Shown piece by piece: positions 56,307 to 64,000 of a stretch of DNA of 64,000 nt. The stretch is from Cherax quadricarinatus (Eukaryota > Arthropoda > Malacostraca > Decapoda > Parastacidae): contig NW_027196937.1 in NCBI RefSeq assembly GCF_038502225.1, positions 1 through 64,000 of the forward strand, written 5' to 3'. How positions within the stretch are numbered: position 1 is the first letter of the stretch; each line of letters begins with the position of its first letter. The translations under genes were made by a program, and so were the position numbers. Below the pieces are notes generated by a model. It did not search any database. It saw only the letters and a program-made list of their open reading frames with translations, and was not told the DNA's origin.

Positions 56307-56539
56307 AGGTGTTTGTGACCAGTTTCGAGAAGTCTTCTACCCTCGTAACCCGGCTTGAAGCGGAATGCAATTTTCACAATCTTAACATTCATGCTGTTGC
56401 TGAATGCGGTCCTTAGGAACATAGACATCGCAATCTAGCTAATGAGACAGCTATAGTAGGGTTATATTCTTCAGTAGTTCAACGCTTCCTGTCTGCTTCC
56501 TTTTGTAAATATAAGAATTTCCAGATTACAGGCTCTGGG
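56305..56539. other. Unassigned interval
   Basis: Possibly more decayed retroelement sequence; nothing I can name. Confidence 0.3.
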
Positions 56540-56861
56540 GGGCAAAGGATGCAAACCTCGCTCAAAGAGAAATGCCTCAGGGAAAGTATTGTATAGGACT
56601 TACAGCCAGAGCCACACATCAGCCCAATAGCTGCTGCAGCAACTGCTCTGCTGACAAGCTTAGTTTAGGAAAACCTCAACAAAGAGGGAAATCGACCTGA
56701 CGACACTGAAAGACAGGAGAGATAGGGGGGATATGATAACGACATATAAAATACTGAGATGAATCGACAAGGTGGACAGAGACAGGGTGTTCCAGAGATG
56801 GGACACAGCAACAAGGGATCACAGTTGGAAGTTGAAGACTCAGATGACTCAGGGATGTTAG
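56540..56861 (+). pseudogene. CR1-A C-terminal RT fragment, first part
   Basis: Plus-strand CR1-A relic ('cgacctgacgacactgaaag', 'gggatatgataacgac', 'gaatcgacaaggtggac' blocks code the 'LTTLEDRRDRGDMITTYKI' region). It is broken at 56861 by a CR1-B insertion and resumes at 57299. This is the only clear plus-strand CR1-A copy in the window. Confidence 0.8.
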
Positions 56862-57298
56862 GAGGTTGAGGTGTATAAATGGAAAACAGGAATGAATAAA
56901 GGGGATGTAAATAGCGTGCTAAAAATATCTAGCCTAGACAAGACTCACAGCAATGGCATTAAGCTGGAAGAAATCAGATTCAGGAAGGATATAGGAAAGC
57001 ACTGGTTTGGTAATAAAGTTGTGGATGAGTGGAACAAACTCCCGAGTACCGTCATAGAAGCTAAGACGTTGTATAGTTTTAAAAATAGGTTAGATAAATA
57101 GATGAATGGGTGTGGGTGGGTGTGAGTTGGACCTGACTAGTTTGTGCTACTGGGTCAGATGTCGTGCCCCTTCCTTAAGTGTAGGTGACCTGACTGGGTG
57201 GGCCATTGGTCTAACCCGGGGGCTGACATGGACCTGCCCCACATAGGCCATTAGGCTTGCAGCAGTGTTCCTTCTTTTTTATGTTCTTATGTTCTAAA
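56862..57298 (+). mobile_element. CR1-B 3' end inserted into CR1-A
   Basis: 5'-truncated CR1-B fragment: about 77 codons ('YKWKTGMNKGDVNSVLKI', 'KDIGKHWFGNKVVDEWNKLPS') and a complete 3' UTR with 'gagttggacctgactag', ending 'ttttatgttcttatgttct'. The last bases are one and a half copies of the 8-bp tail unit. Confidence 0.9.
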
Positions 57299-57440
57299 GG
57301 GATTTTTCAGTCACAGAGTTGTCAGGAAGTGGAATAATTTGGTTAGTGATGTAATGGAGGCAGGATCCATACATAGCTTTCAGAAGAGGTAAGATAAAGC
57401 TCATAGAGCAGGAAGAGTGACCCAGTAGCGGCCAATTTTC
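57299..57440 (+). pseudogene. CR1-A 3' part, second piece
   Basis: Continues the interrupted CR1-A coding end ('ttcagtcacagagttgtcag', 'gataaagctcatagagcagg'), then the 3' UTR is cut short before the 14-bp terminal units. Confidence 0.8.
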
Positions 57441-57454
57441 TTAGTTCTGGAAAA

Positions 57455-58226
57455 ATGATCGCCAAAAAATTAATTATCTCAGATGCATTTGGGAATCAAG
57501 GATGCTCATCAAATTTTATTTTCAATAATGAATTTGTTTTCAAATCAATAAGTTCCATTTGTCTGTTACTACTCATCTTTAGGATTTTTTATTCACTAAG
57601 TGAAAATAGGTTTATAAATGCCAGTATGCAGTCTTCTTCTGTAGCAAAATCACCTTAACGACTTTCAAATGACTCTTGCAATAATCTGATTGTCTCATTA
57701 TATTCTGTAAAATTTCCATTATCTGTTATTTTAAATGTGGAAACTTGCTTAAATCCTAATTTTAAAACTGCGAGTTTTAACTTCATCTTGAATACACTGA
57801 TATTATTTACTAAACTAGGAAACAATTTGTTCTTGCTCTGCAGTTTCAGATTTAGATCATTAAGATGGCTGCTAACAGATGGCGGTGTGGGTGTTCACTG
57901 CAGTTTGTTCCTAGGCTTACTGAATATACTTTAAATGTAAATAGATTAGTGTGAAAGAAGATGACATTCGCTAAAAGATGTTCTCGAAGTAATAAAAATC
58001 ACTAAGAACGATTGCTAGGTTTTAGATTTATTTTCAGTAAAACTCATTTTCAGCTTTAAGTTCCTTGAATTTCTGTTATAATTTTTTCCACAAATCGGAT
58101 ATTGGTTAATACTTTTTGTATGAGTAGGCTTGCTTTTTTTATTATTATTATCACTGGTGCAATGTGCCACTTATAATCATGCAATGCGCCACTTTTGGTG
58201 CATGGGCCATAGGTTGGCCATCCCTG
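57455..58226 (-). pseudogene. hAT-family transposon remnant
   Basis: The minus-strand translation of 57800-57460 gives fragments with 'KITDNGNFTEYNETIRLL' and 'QMELIDLKTNSLLKIKFDE', matching the region ahead of the C-terminal dimerisation domain in EPM2AIP1/GTF2IRD2-like hAT transposases, with stops between. The right end (58190-58226) reads on the minus strand 'cagggatggccaacctatgg', a typical hAT terminal inverted repeat beginning C-A-G-G-G. The left terminus is not clear. It is a dead, internally deleted element. Confidence 0.55.
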
Positions 58227-58700
58227 CTCTAGTGTCATCAGATTTTGCTCTCTTAATCTCTAATCGTAGGACATACTCCTTAGTTATGGAACTAGCCTCG
58301 TTACAAATCTATCCACTATTTCCAACTTCTTTACATGCTTGGTAAAGTGTGAACCTGACGTATGTCTTATACTGGGTCGGGAATGACTGCCTGCCGAAGT
58401 TTTCGGAAGCTTATCTTGGCGTTGTCAGAAATGCATTTGTTCCAGCAGTTATTCGTTTGATGTGCACCTCAAGCTTACCATGAGGCATTTCTCTCTCTGC
58501 GAGGTTTACAGCCATTGCTCTCGTTCCAGTACTTCGTCTGCGATTTTCTTTGTTCATGCTCAGTCTTCTAAACTTTGTACTTGTTAGGGCCTCTCCAAGA
58601 CCGTCTGTAGTCTTCCCTGGCTCTCACCTGTCTGTATTCTTCTCATTATTTTCTAATCATCTATAAACATGGCTTCCACTGATTTTATATCTTCCATCAC
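58227..58700 (-). pseudogene. Decayed CR1-A fragment
   Basis: Minus-strand, degenerate. Blocks 'cgtaggacatactccttag', 'ggaactagcctcgttac', 'ttctttacatgcttgg' and 'gatgtgcacctcaag' match the CR1-A C-terminal region in order. Many indels. Confidence 0.65.
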
Positions 58701-59254
58701 ATTACTCATGTATGTATGACATTGGGACTAACATTATATAAACCATCATTTAGCCTCATACATCTACCAACCCTCATACATCTAACTCCTTCACGTTTGA
58801 GAGATGGGGAATCATGTGACACCAATATTTGATAGCGAGTGCAAAATTAATATACAAATGATCCTTTGTTAGTGTATTGCTTCTGCTGCTGTTGAAACAC
58901 TAATCCAAATTTATCTGTTCTAGGTCTCTGTGGGATAGAATGACACATACACCATTATATGCATCTTTTTTTGTTTTTCTACTGCATGTAGTTCTCTCCA
59001 AAGTGACTTCATGTAGAATTTCAGCTCACATTATGTTTTGTCGTGTACTAACGAGTTCCAACAAGTTTATGCATTAGTGATATTGAACAGTACTCAACCT
59101 CATTAATGCATCAACTGTGAACTCTCAAAGAAAAACAAAGAAATTGGCGAAATACAGCTCATTAGCAAGTGTTCTAACATTTTTTTTCTTTGCAGAATTT
59201 TTTTTTTAGTTCGAATGAGCAGTGGTTAAATAAAAAAAAATCATAAGCACGACT
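58701..59254. other. Unassigned AT-rich interval
   Basis: Nothing recognised. Confidence 0.3.
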
Positions 59255-59330
59255 CATTTTAACCTCCTGTGCATGTGAGGATTTGGGACCAGACCCTCCA
59301 GTATCTTCCAAGCATTAACCTTCAAATGTT
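59255..59330 (-). mobile_element. Possible short CR1-C fragment
   Basis: 'gtgaggatttgggaccagac' and 'cctccagtatcttccaagc' resemble the CR1-C C-terminal coding region near 51475-51520 in order and spacing. Too short and diverged to be sure. Confidence 0.3.
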
Positions 59331-59671
59331 CTGTATTACTGCCTCACTACAAATAATGTTCTGGAATGTCTCATTTCAATATATCTCCATATTCTTAAAA
59401 TTATTTTTGCTTATTGAATGCTTTTGTATTTACTGTTTGTGTTGCTTACTTTTGTGACTGTTTAGCAGTTTGAGGAGAGATGTTGCTGTCAGGAGTGTTG
59501 AGAGTGACAACTCATGTGTGGTTGGTCAACTTGTCCTTCGCAACTCACAGCTCCTGAGTTGACGTTCGAGTCTGGTGAAGCCTTCAACACCCTCACAGTT
59601 GACTATCCATGTAAGTTATTAGTGCTACCTAAGACCACTTTTTTACGCCTCTGTATTTCGCCAATTTCTGT
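59331..59671. other. Unassigned interval
   Basis: Contains a possible splice-donor-like 'catgtaagt' at 59609 after a GC-richer stretch, but the frames there are not open. Nothing supported. Confidence 0.3.
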
Positions 59672-60225
59672 TTATTTGCGAAGTTTTTCACGGATTCTTC
59701 TGTAAATACTTTGCGCTAAGCGAGTGCGAGACAAAATATAATCATTATAACTAGGCTTAGGAATCGAATATAACAACTCATAAGATAAACGTTTAACTAC
59801 ACCACACAAATAATAGTGAGGAGTATCTCCTGTAGAGATACTGTAGGCGGAAGTGATCGCACATTGAACATCAAGTATAACTTCGTCCCATGGGGAGTTA
59901 TAGTAGTTAGTTCTTAACACATCTAATACTTATTGGTTCTTTCTGTTAAATCATTACTGGAAGGATGGCGAGGAACAATAGTAGATTTAGTTATTTTATA
60001 CAAAGTTCACAACTTTTCTAAAATCTCATTACAAAACTCACCACCATTGTTGGTTACAAAGACTTAGGAACTGTATATTTGCATATTATTCATTCTTTAA
60101 ATGCTCTGGTAACATTTTCAGCAGTTTTATCTACGATTGGAAATAACTCACTCTATTTAGCAAATTGGTGTATCGTCACACATATAATTTTTCCTTGGAT
60201 TGAACGTTGGAAATTAGTTAATAAG
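59672..60225 (-). pseudogene. LTR-retrotransposon integrase catalytic core, decayed
   Basis: Minus-strand DDE integrase read across several frames. '(T)VDKTAENVTRAF' is followed by a damaged N-G-G-E-F-type block ('NNGG', with intervening stops), a 'RHPSS' and 'LTERTNK' block where the third acidic residue sits, and then an open frame (59920-59672) with 'SPWDEVILDVQCAITSAY' and 'GDTPHYYLCGVVKRLSYELL'. This last part is typical of Gypsy/BEL-type integrases just after the core. Stops and frameshifts make it non-functional. Neither LTR is recognised in the window. Confidence 0.7.
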
Positions 60226-60605
60226 AACATAAGAACATAAGAAAGAAGGAAGACTGCAACAGGCCTACTGACCCATGCGGAGCAGGTCCATGTCTCCCCC
60301 AGGATTAACCCAATGACCCACCCCCCCGGATTAGCCCAATGACCCAGCCAGTCTGGCCACCTCCACTCAAGGAAGGAGCACGGCAACAGACCCAGCAGCA
60401 CAAGCTAGTCCGGTCCAACTCACACCCACTCGCACCCACTCATGTATTTATCTAACCTATTTTTAAAACTACACAACGTTTTAGCCTGAATAACTGTACT
60501 TGGGAGTTTGTTCCACTAATCCACAACTCTATTACCAAACCAGTGCTTTCCTATATCCTTCCTGAATCTGAATATTTTCAACTTGAAACCATTGTTGCGA
60601 GTCCT
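60226..60605 (-). mobile_element. CR1-B 3' end inserted into the integrase
   Basis: Minus-strand, 5'-truncated. The 3' tail starts 'taagaacataagaacataag' at 60226, followed by the 3' UTR ('aggcctactgacccatg') and the last codons of CR1-B up to 'ttgttgcgagtcctgt' at 60605. It splits the LTR-retrotransposon integrase between its N-terminal and catalytic domains. Confidence 0.9.
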
Positions 60606-60829
60606 GTAATGGGATACACTTGAATTTGATAAAGCCCACTGACATTACCTTTATGATGTATGCTAACCTTGAATTTTCTAACATTCTCTGATATATTTTC
60701 TAACATACTCTGAAATATGTTAAACAAGCTAGGGTGAAAGTATTTCAACCTGGCTTGTTTAACTGATCGATCCATACCAGAGTGTGCAGCATCTGGTACA
60801 TCATGAACTAGCTGCAGGGATAACTTCAC
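60606..60829 (-). pseudogene. LTR-retrotransposon integrase N-terminal (HHCC-type) domain
   Basis: The frame 60829-60606 has 'LVHDVPDAAHSGMDRSVKQARLKYFHP', written here in words: the two His residues of the HHCC zinc-binding domain are present (in V-H-D and A-H-S), and the Cys pair that should follow about 30 residues later has been lost ('KFKVSIHHKGN'). A 'IQVYPITG' block closes the domain, as in Gypsy-type polyproteins. It continues into the core at 60225 once the CR1-B insertion is removed. The last residues of the longer open frame are CR1-B translation. Confidence 0.7.
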
Positions 60830-60989
60830 TTATGATGAACGAATGACTAACAAAAAAAGGCACAATACCGTGACTGGAACCAAGTATAAGAGGTAAACTG
60901 ATATAATAAATATTTTTCCCTTTCTTTTCCAGGTACTTGTAAGTCTGGTATAAACCTTGGTAATAAATACCGACAAGTTGGTTTAGAAA
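60830..60989. other. Unassigned short interval
   Basis: Nothing recognised; probably upstream pol remains or flank. Confidence 0.3.
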
Positions 60990-61017
60990 GACACTTAAGC
61001 AAACACTATGACATATT

Positions 61018-61062
61018 TATTAGAAAACGTTTCGGTCCTGGGACCTTGATCACTTCTAACAT
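61018..61062 (-). ncRNA. Degenerate hammerhead-like core in PLE terminus
   Basis: On the minus strand: 'gtgatca' (degenerate C-T-G-A-T-G-A), stem 'ggtcc/ggacc', then 'gaaac' (complement of 61029-61033) and 'gttttc'. Two substitutions in the first block make activity unlikely. Position at the element end matches the other palindromes. Confidence 0.4.
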
Positions 61063-61166
61063 ACAGAGGTAGAAAGACATTACATATATAGGCGGAGAGT
61101 GAGATGTGAGTGACGCACGTGACCTGAGGAATGTCATGTTGGGATGAGGACGGGTAGACGATGAAA

Positions 61167-62049
61167 TCATGTGACTCCTGTGTTGTTGGGTTGGTGGTGC
61201 TTAAGTATCATGTATGCCAATGTTTTTGAAATTTTGTAGTTTCCAGTGTTGCGTTCTATAGTGTCGGTGACGGCGATTAGTGAGGCTTCTAGGCACCGTC
61301 GGCGTCTGAGGTCTGGTTCTGTGAGAACGAGTTGTGCCTCATTCCAGTTCATCAAATGCCCCGTGGAGTCTCTGTGGAGGACACAGGCGTACCTTACATC
61401 GTCTCTGTTAGAGGCATTTCGATGCTCATTCAGGCGGACTGCAAGATCTCTGCCTGTCTCGCCTACATATTTCTTGGGACAGAATCCACAGGGGATAGTG
61501 TAGACGCCTGCTGTAGAAGTTAGAGGTGTGGGGCTGCGTTTCGTAGTGAGGTCTTTGATAGATGATGTGTTTATGGTGGAAACGTTGATGTTACTCATAG
61601 CAAGTGCCCGGCGAGTATTCGTGGCAACCTCACCACATGGGAGTACTATGAACTGCTTAGGGGGCTGTTCCATGGGCGGTTTGTTGAGGATAGCTTGTGC
61701 CTTGAGTCTGCAATCTCGGATGAAGAAAGATGGGAACTGAAGACGTGTAAAGGCTTGTGTTATGTAAGTGCATTCTTCTTCTAGAAAACAAGGTCTGGAG
61801 ATGCGAAGAGCTCTCAAGAAGAAGCCAATGAGGACTCCTCTCTTAGTGCGGGTGTCTTGGTGTGAATAAAAGTGTATAAGATCGTCCTTGTTGGTAGGTT
61901 TTCTATACACTTTGAAGAGAAGTTTGTCACTGTCGGGAGATCTGCACAGGAGAACGTCGAGGAAAGGAAGTTTGCCATCGTTTTCGAGTTCAAGTGTAAA
62001 CTTTATTGATGGTTCAACTGCATTGATCTTGTTGAGAAGGGCCTGGAAC
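61167..62049 (-). pseudogene. PLE RT thumb/connector and GIY-YIG endonuclease (minus copy)
   Basis: Open frame without a stop from the truncation near 62049 ('LPFLDVLLCRSPDSDKLLF', 'VYRKPTNKDDLIHFYS') to the C-terminus at 61167. It contains the connector ('FIRDCRLKAQAILN', 'FIVLPCGEVATNTRRAL') and the GIY-YIG core: 'GVYTIPCGFCPKKYVGETGRD', where the usual G-I-Y is G-V-Y, then 'LAVRLNEHR' with the catalytic Arg, 'CVLHRDSTGH' and 'CLEASLI' with the catalytic Glu. All key residues remain, so the domain looks recently functional. The RT palm is missing from this half. Confidence 0.9.
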
Positions 62050-62050
62050 T

Positions 62051-64000
62051 GCAGAATATATACTCAGCCAAATTACCACTGCCAACATCCAACAGAAATT
62101 GAAGTTATCACGAAAACTACAAGACCTGTGCTCCCACAGCAAATGGAGCGAAATGAGACGACCAGAAATCATAAATAACTTATCTTCCTATACACTAATC
62201 GTCACCGAGACAGAAGCCCTCAGCCTAGAGCTCAAGTTTACTACCGGCATCAACAAGAAACAATCTGGTGGATATGGTAACCAAGAACCAACCTTTTGGC
62301 TTTCTTCAAGGAATTATCACTGCTGCAGCTACTGAGCCTTCAAGACCGGTCATTCCCAGAAGATACATCCAAACACTCAGGGACTTGGCCAACAACGATG
62401 ATATCGTCATTACAACCGCTGACAAAGGAGGTGGTGTGGTGTTACTTGACACTGTCGACTACAACAATAAAGTTTTAAATCTTCTCAATGATGCCAACAC
62501 ATACCAGCCTGTATCAGAATCAGTGCTACTTCAAAGTACCCAAACTTTTCTTCAAAAGGCTCGTAGCATCTTACGAAAATCAGAACAAGGCAAAAAACTA
62601 CTTAAACTTTTACCAGGTCAACCGAAACCAGCACGCCTGTATGGCCTTCCTAAGACACACAAACCTGGCATCCCACTACGGCCTATCACTTCGGGCATAG
62701 GGAATGCACCACACAGACTAGCCGGCCACCTTGCCAAATACCTTTCAGCGCTTCTGGGCACCATCAGTCAAGCCCACCTCAAACACTCAGGTGACCTTCT
62801 CTCCTGAATTTCCAACCTGAATGTTAAAAATAAAAGCATGGCTTTCTTCGATGTCACAGCCCTCTTTACCAACGTTCCTACTGACGCTGCAATCAACATT
62901 CTGAGACAGAGGCTCACTGAAAACCACGACCTCCCTTTACCTAGATTTCTCAATCTAGATTTCATTTCAACTTCTTAGTATGGATCTTTACAAACAGTGC
63001 TTTTGATGGCAATGGGCAGCCCGCTCAGTGCTGTGCTTGGCAACCTCTTCATGGAAAACCTAGAGACAGAGAAATTCAGCACCCTCATTCCCAACACCGT
63101 TACCTGGCTAAGATACGTTGATGATATATTGGTTTTCTATCCGAGACGTCTCAATATCCAGGCCCTTCTCAAAAAGATCAATGCAGTTGAACCATCAATA
63201 AAGTTTACACTTGAACTCGAAAACGATGGCAAACTTCCTTTCCTCGACGTTCTCCTGTGCAGATCTCCCGACAGTGACAAACTTCTCTTCAAAGTGTATA
63301 GAAAACCTACCAACAAGGACGATCTTATACACTTTTATTCACACCAAGACACCCGCACTAAGAGAGGAGTCCTCATTGGCTTCTTCTTGAGAGCTCTTCG
63401 CATCTCCAGACCTTGTTTTCTAGAAGAAGAATGCACTTACATAAAACAAGCCTTTACACGTCTTCAGTTCCCATCTTTCTTCATCCGAGATTGCAGACTC
63501 AAGGCACAAGCTATCCTCAACAAACCGCCCATGGAACAGCCCCCTAAGCAGTTCATAGTACTCCCATGTGGTGAGGTTGCCACGAATACTCGCCGGGCAC
63601 TTGCTATGAGTAACATCAACGTTTCCACCATAAACACATCATCTATCAAAGACCTCACTACGAAATGCAGCCCCACACCTCTAACTTCTACAGCAGGCGT
63701 CTACACTATCCCCTGTGGATTCTGTTCCAAGAAATATGTAGGCGAGACAGGCAGAGATCTTGCAGTCTGCCTGAATGAGCATCGAAATGCCTCTAATAGA
63801 GACGATGTAAGGTACACCTGTGTCCTCCACAGAGACTCAACGGGGCATTTGATGAACTGGAATGAGGCACAACTCGTTCTCACAGAACCAGACCTCAGAC
63901 GCCGACGGTGCCTAGAAGCCTCACTAATCGCCGTCACCGACACTATAGAACGCAACACTGGAAACTACAAAATTTCAAAAACATTGGCATACATGATACT
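62051..64000 (+). pseudogene. Penelope-like element RT and GIY-YIG endonuclease (plus copy)
   Basis: Plus-strand PLE pol running off the window. N-terminal part: 'NNLSSYTLIVTETEALSLELKF'. RT fingers: 'IVITTADKGGGVVLLDTVDY' and 'ARLYGLPKTHKPGIPLRPITS'. Then motif A 'FFDVTALFTNVP' (near 62845), motif B 'GSPLSAVLGNLF' (near 63018) and motif C 'RYVDDILVFYP' (near 63115, catalytic Asp pair). The same connector follows, and the GIY-YIG domain to 64000. Lesions are a TGA near 62805 and an in-frame stop near 62975; the first part is split between frames near 62270. In the endonuclease, 'AVCLNEHR' has Cys in place of the catalytic Arg, so this copy is damaged where the minus copy is not. Confidence 0.9.

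Larger units (their letters stand above)
60990..62050 (-). mobile_element. Penelope-like element, 3' part, minus-strand half of an inverted dimer
   Basis: Starts from the 3' terminus near 60990 (outward-reading 'ccgaaacgttttc', 'tagtgtttgcttaagtgtc') and runs to 62050, where it is cut and joined to a plus-strand copy. Over 61190-62050 it is the reverse complement of 63110-64000 with very few differences. The two copies meet at their 5' sides, with 3' ends outward. Confidence 0.85.

Noticed and set aside
59514..59705. Exon with splice donor 'catgtaagt'
   Set aside because: Flanking frames contain stops, no acceptor or conserved domain is visible, and a single donor-like word is expected by chance.

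Overview
This is a repeat-dominated window from a eukaryotic nuclear genome, most likely a decapod crustacean (crayfish, lobster or shrimp type). The evidence is the very high density of dinucleotide microsatellites, the mixture of CR1-like, RTE-like and Penelope-like retroelements, and several interspersed repeats I recognise from memory as common in decapods (a CR1-like 3' end reading 'tactcacctatttgt', a SINE-like tail reading 'ggtttagcgcttcc', an insertion with ends reading 'tcgtgcc'). The species call is inference. I found no convincing single-copy host gene, no functional tRNA or rRNA, and no CRISPR array. Nearly all long reading frames are transposon remnants or artefacts of translating simple repeats.

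I use working labels. CR1-A is a CR1/Jockey-group element whose copies end in a 14-bp repeat followed by (AC)n. CR1-B is a CR1-group element with an SGNH-hydrolase-like ORF1 and a 3' tail related to 'atgttctt'. CR1-C is a CR1-group element whose ORF1 carries a PHD finger and three CCCH zinc fingers. RTE is an RTE-clade-like element with an APE endonuclease and RT. PLE is a Penelope-like element with an RT and a GIY-YIG endonuclease, with hammerhead-ribozyme-like termini.

Layout: 0.5-2.5 kb, decayed hAT-like transposase (-). 2.6-6.9 kb, chain of four CR1-A copies (-) separated by (GT)n or its trace. 7.3 kb, PLE-type palindrome. 9.36-11.8 kb, palindromic PLE ends separated by (TA)n tracts. 12.2-12.5 kb, palindrome with a hammerhead-like core. 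12.9-13.6 kb, two SINE-like repeats. 14.1-15.0 kb, CR1-A fragment plus (GT)n(CT)n. 15.5-17.9 kb, CR1-B (+). 18.0-21.7 kb, decayed CR1-A and CR1-B. 21.7-25.2 kb, nearly full-length RTE (-) between (TA)n tracts. 25.4-30.2 kb, a series of minisatellites. 30.5-31.8 kb, pieces of CR1-C. 32.6-33.5 kb, CR1-B. 34.2 kb, PLE palindrome. 34.5-35.3 kb, 28-bp array. 36.5-38.1 kb, homogeneous 36-bp satellite. 39.0-41.3 kb, decayed CR1 copies. 41.35-47.2 kb, a nested same-orientation CR1-A cluster, with most boundaries in (GT)n. 47.7-56.3 kb, a (TA)n-linked chain: RTE (+), then a TIR element split by an almost intact CR1-C. 56.5-58.7 kb, nested CR1-A and CR1-B plus a hAT remnant. 59.7-60.8 kb, LTR-retrotransposon integrase split by CR1-B. 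61-64 kb, inverted PLE dimer running off the window.

The most interesting theme is how these elements sit in dinucleotide repeats. CR1-A copies in the 41.35-47.2 kb cluster all share one strand, most are bracketed by (AC)n, and some are as short as 33-40 bp. Elements in the self-complementary (TA)n include PLE units built as palindromes with both 3' ends facing outward. This suggests that the symmetry of the microsatellite target dictates the architecture of the insertion. That interpretation is inference; the junctions themselves can be read in the sequence.
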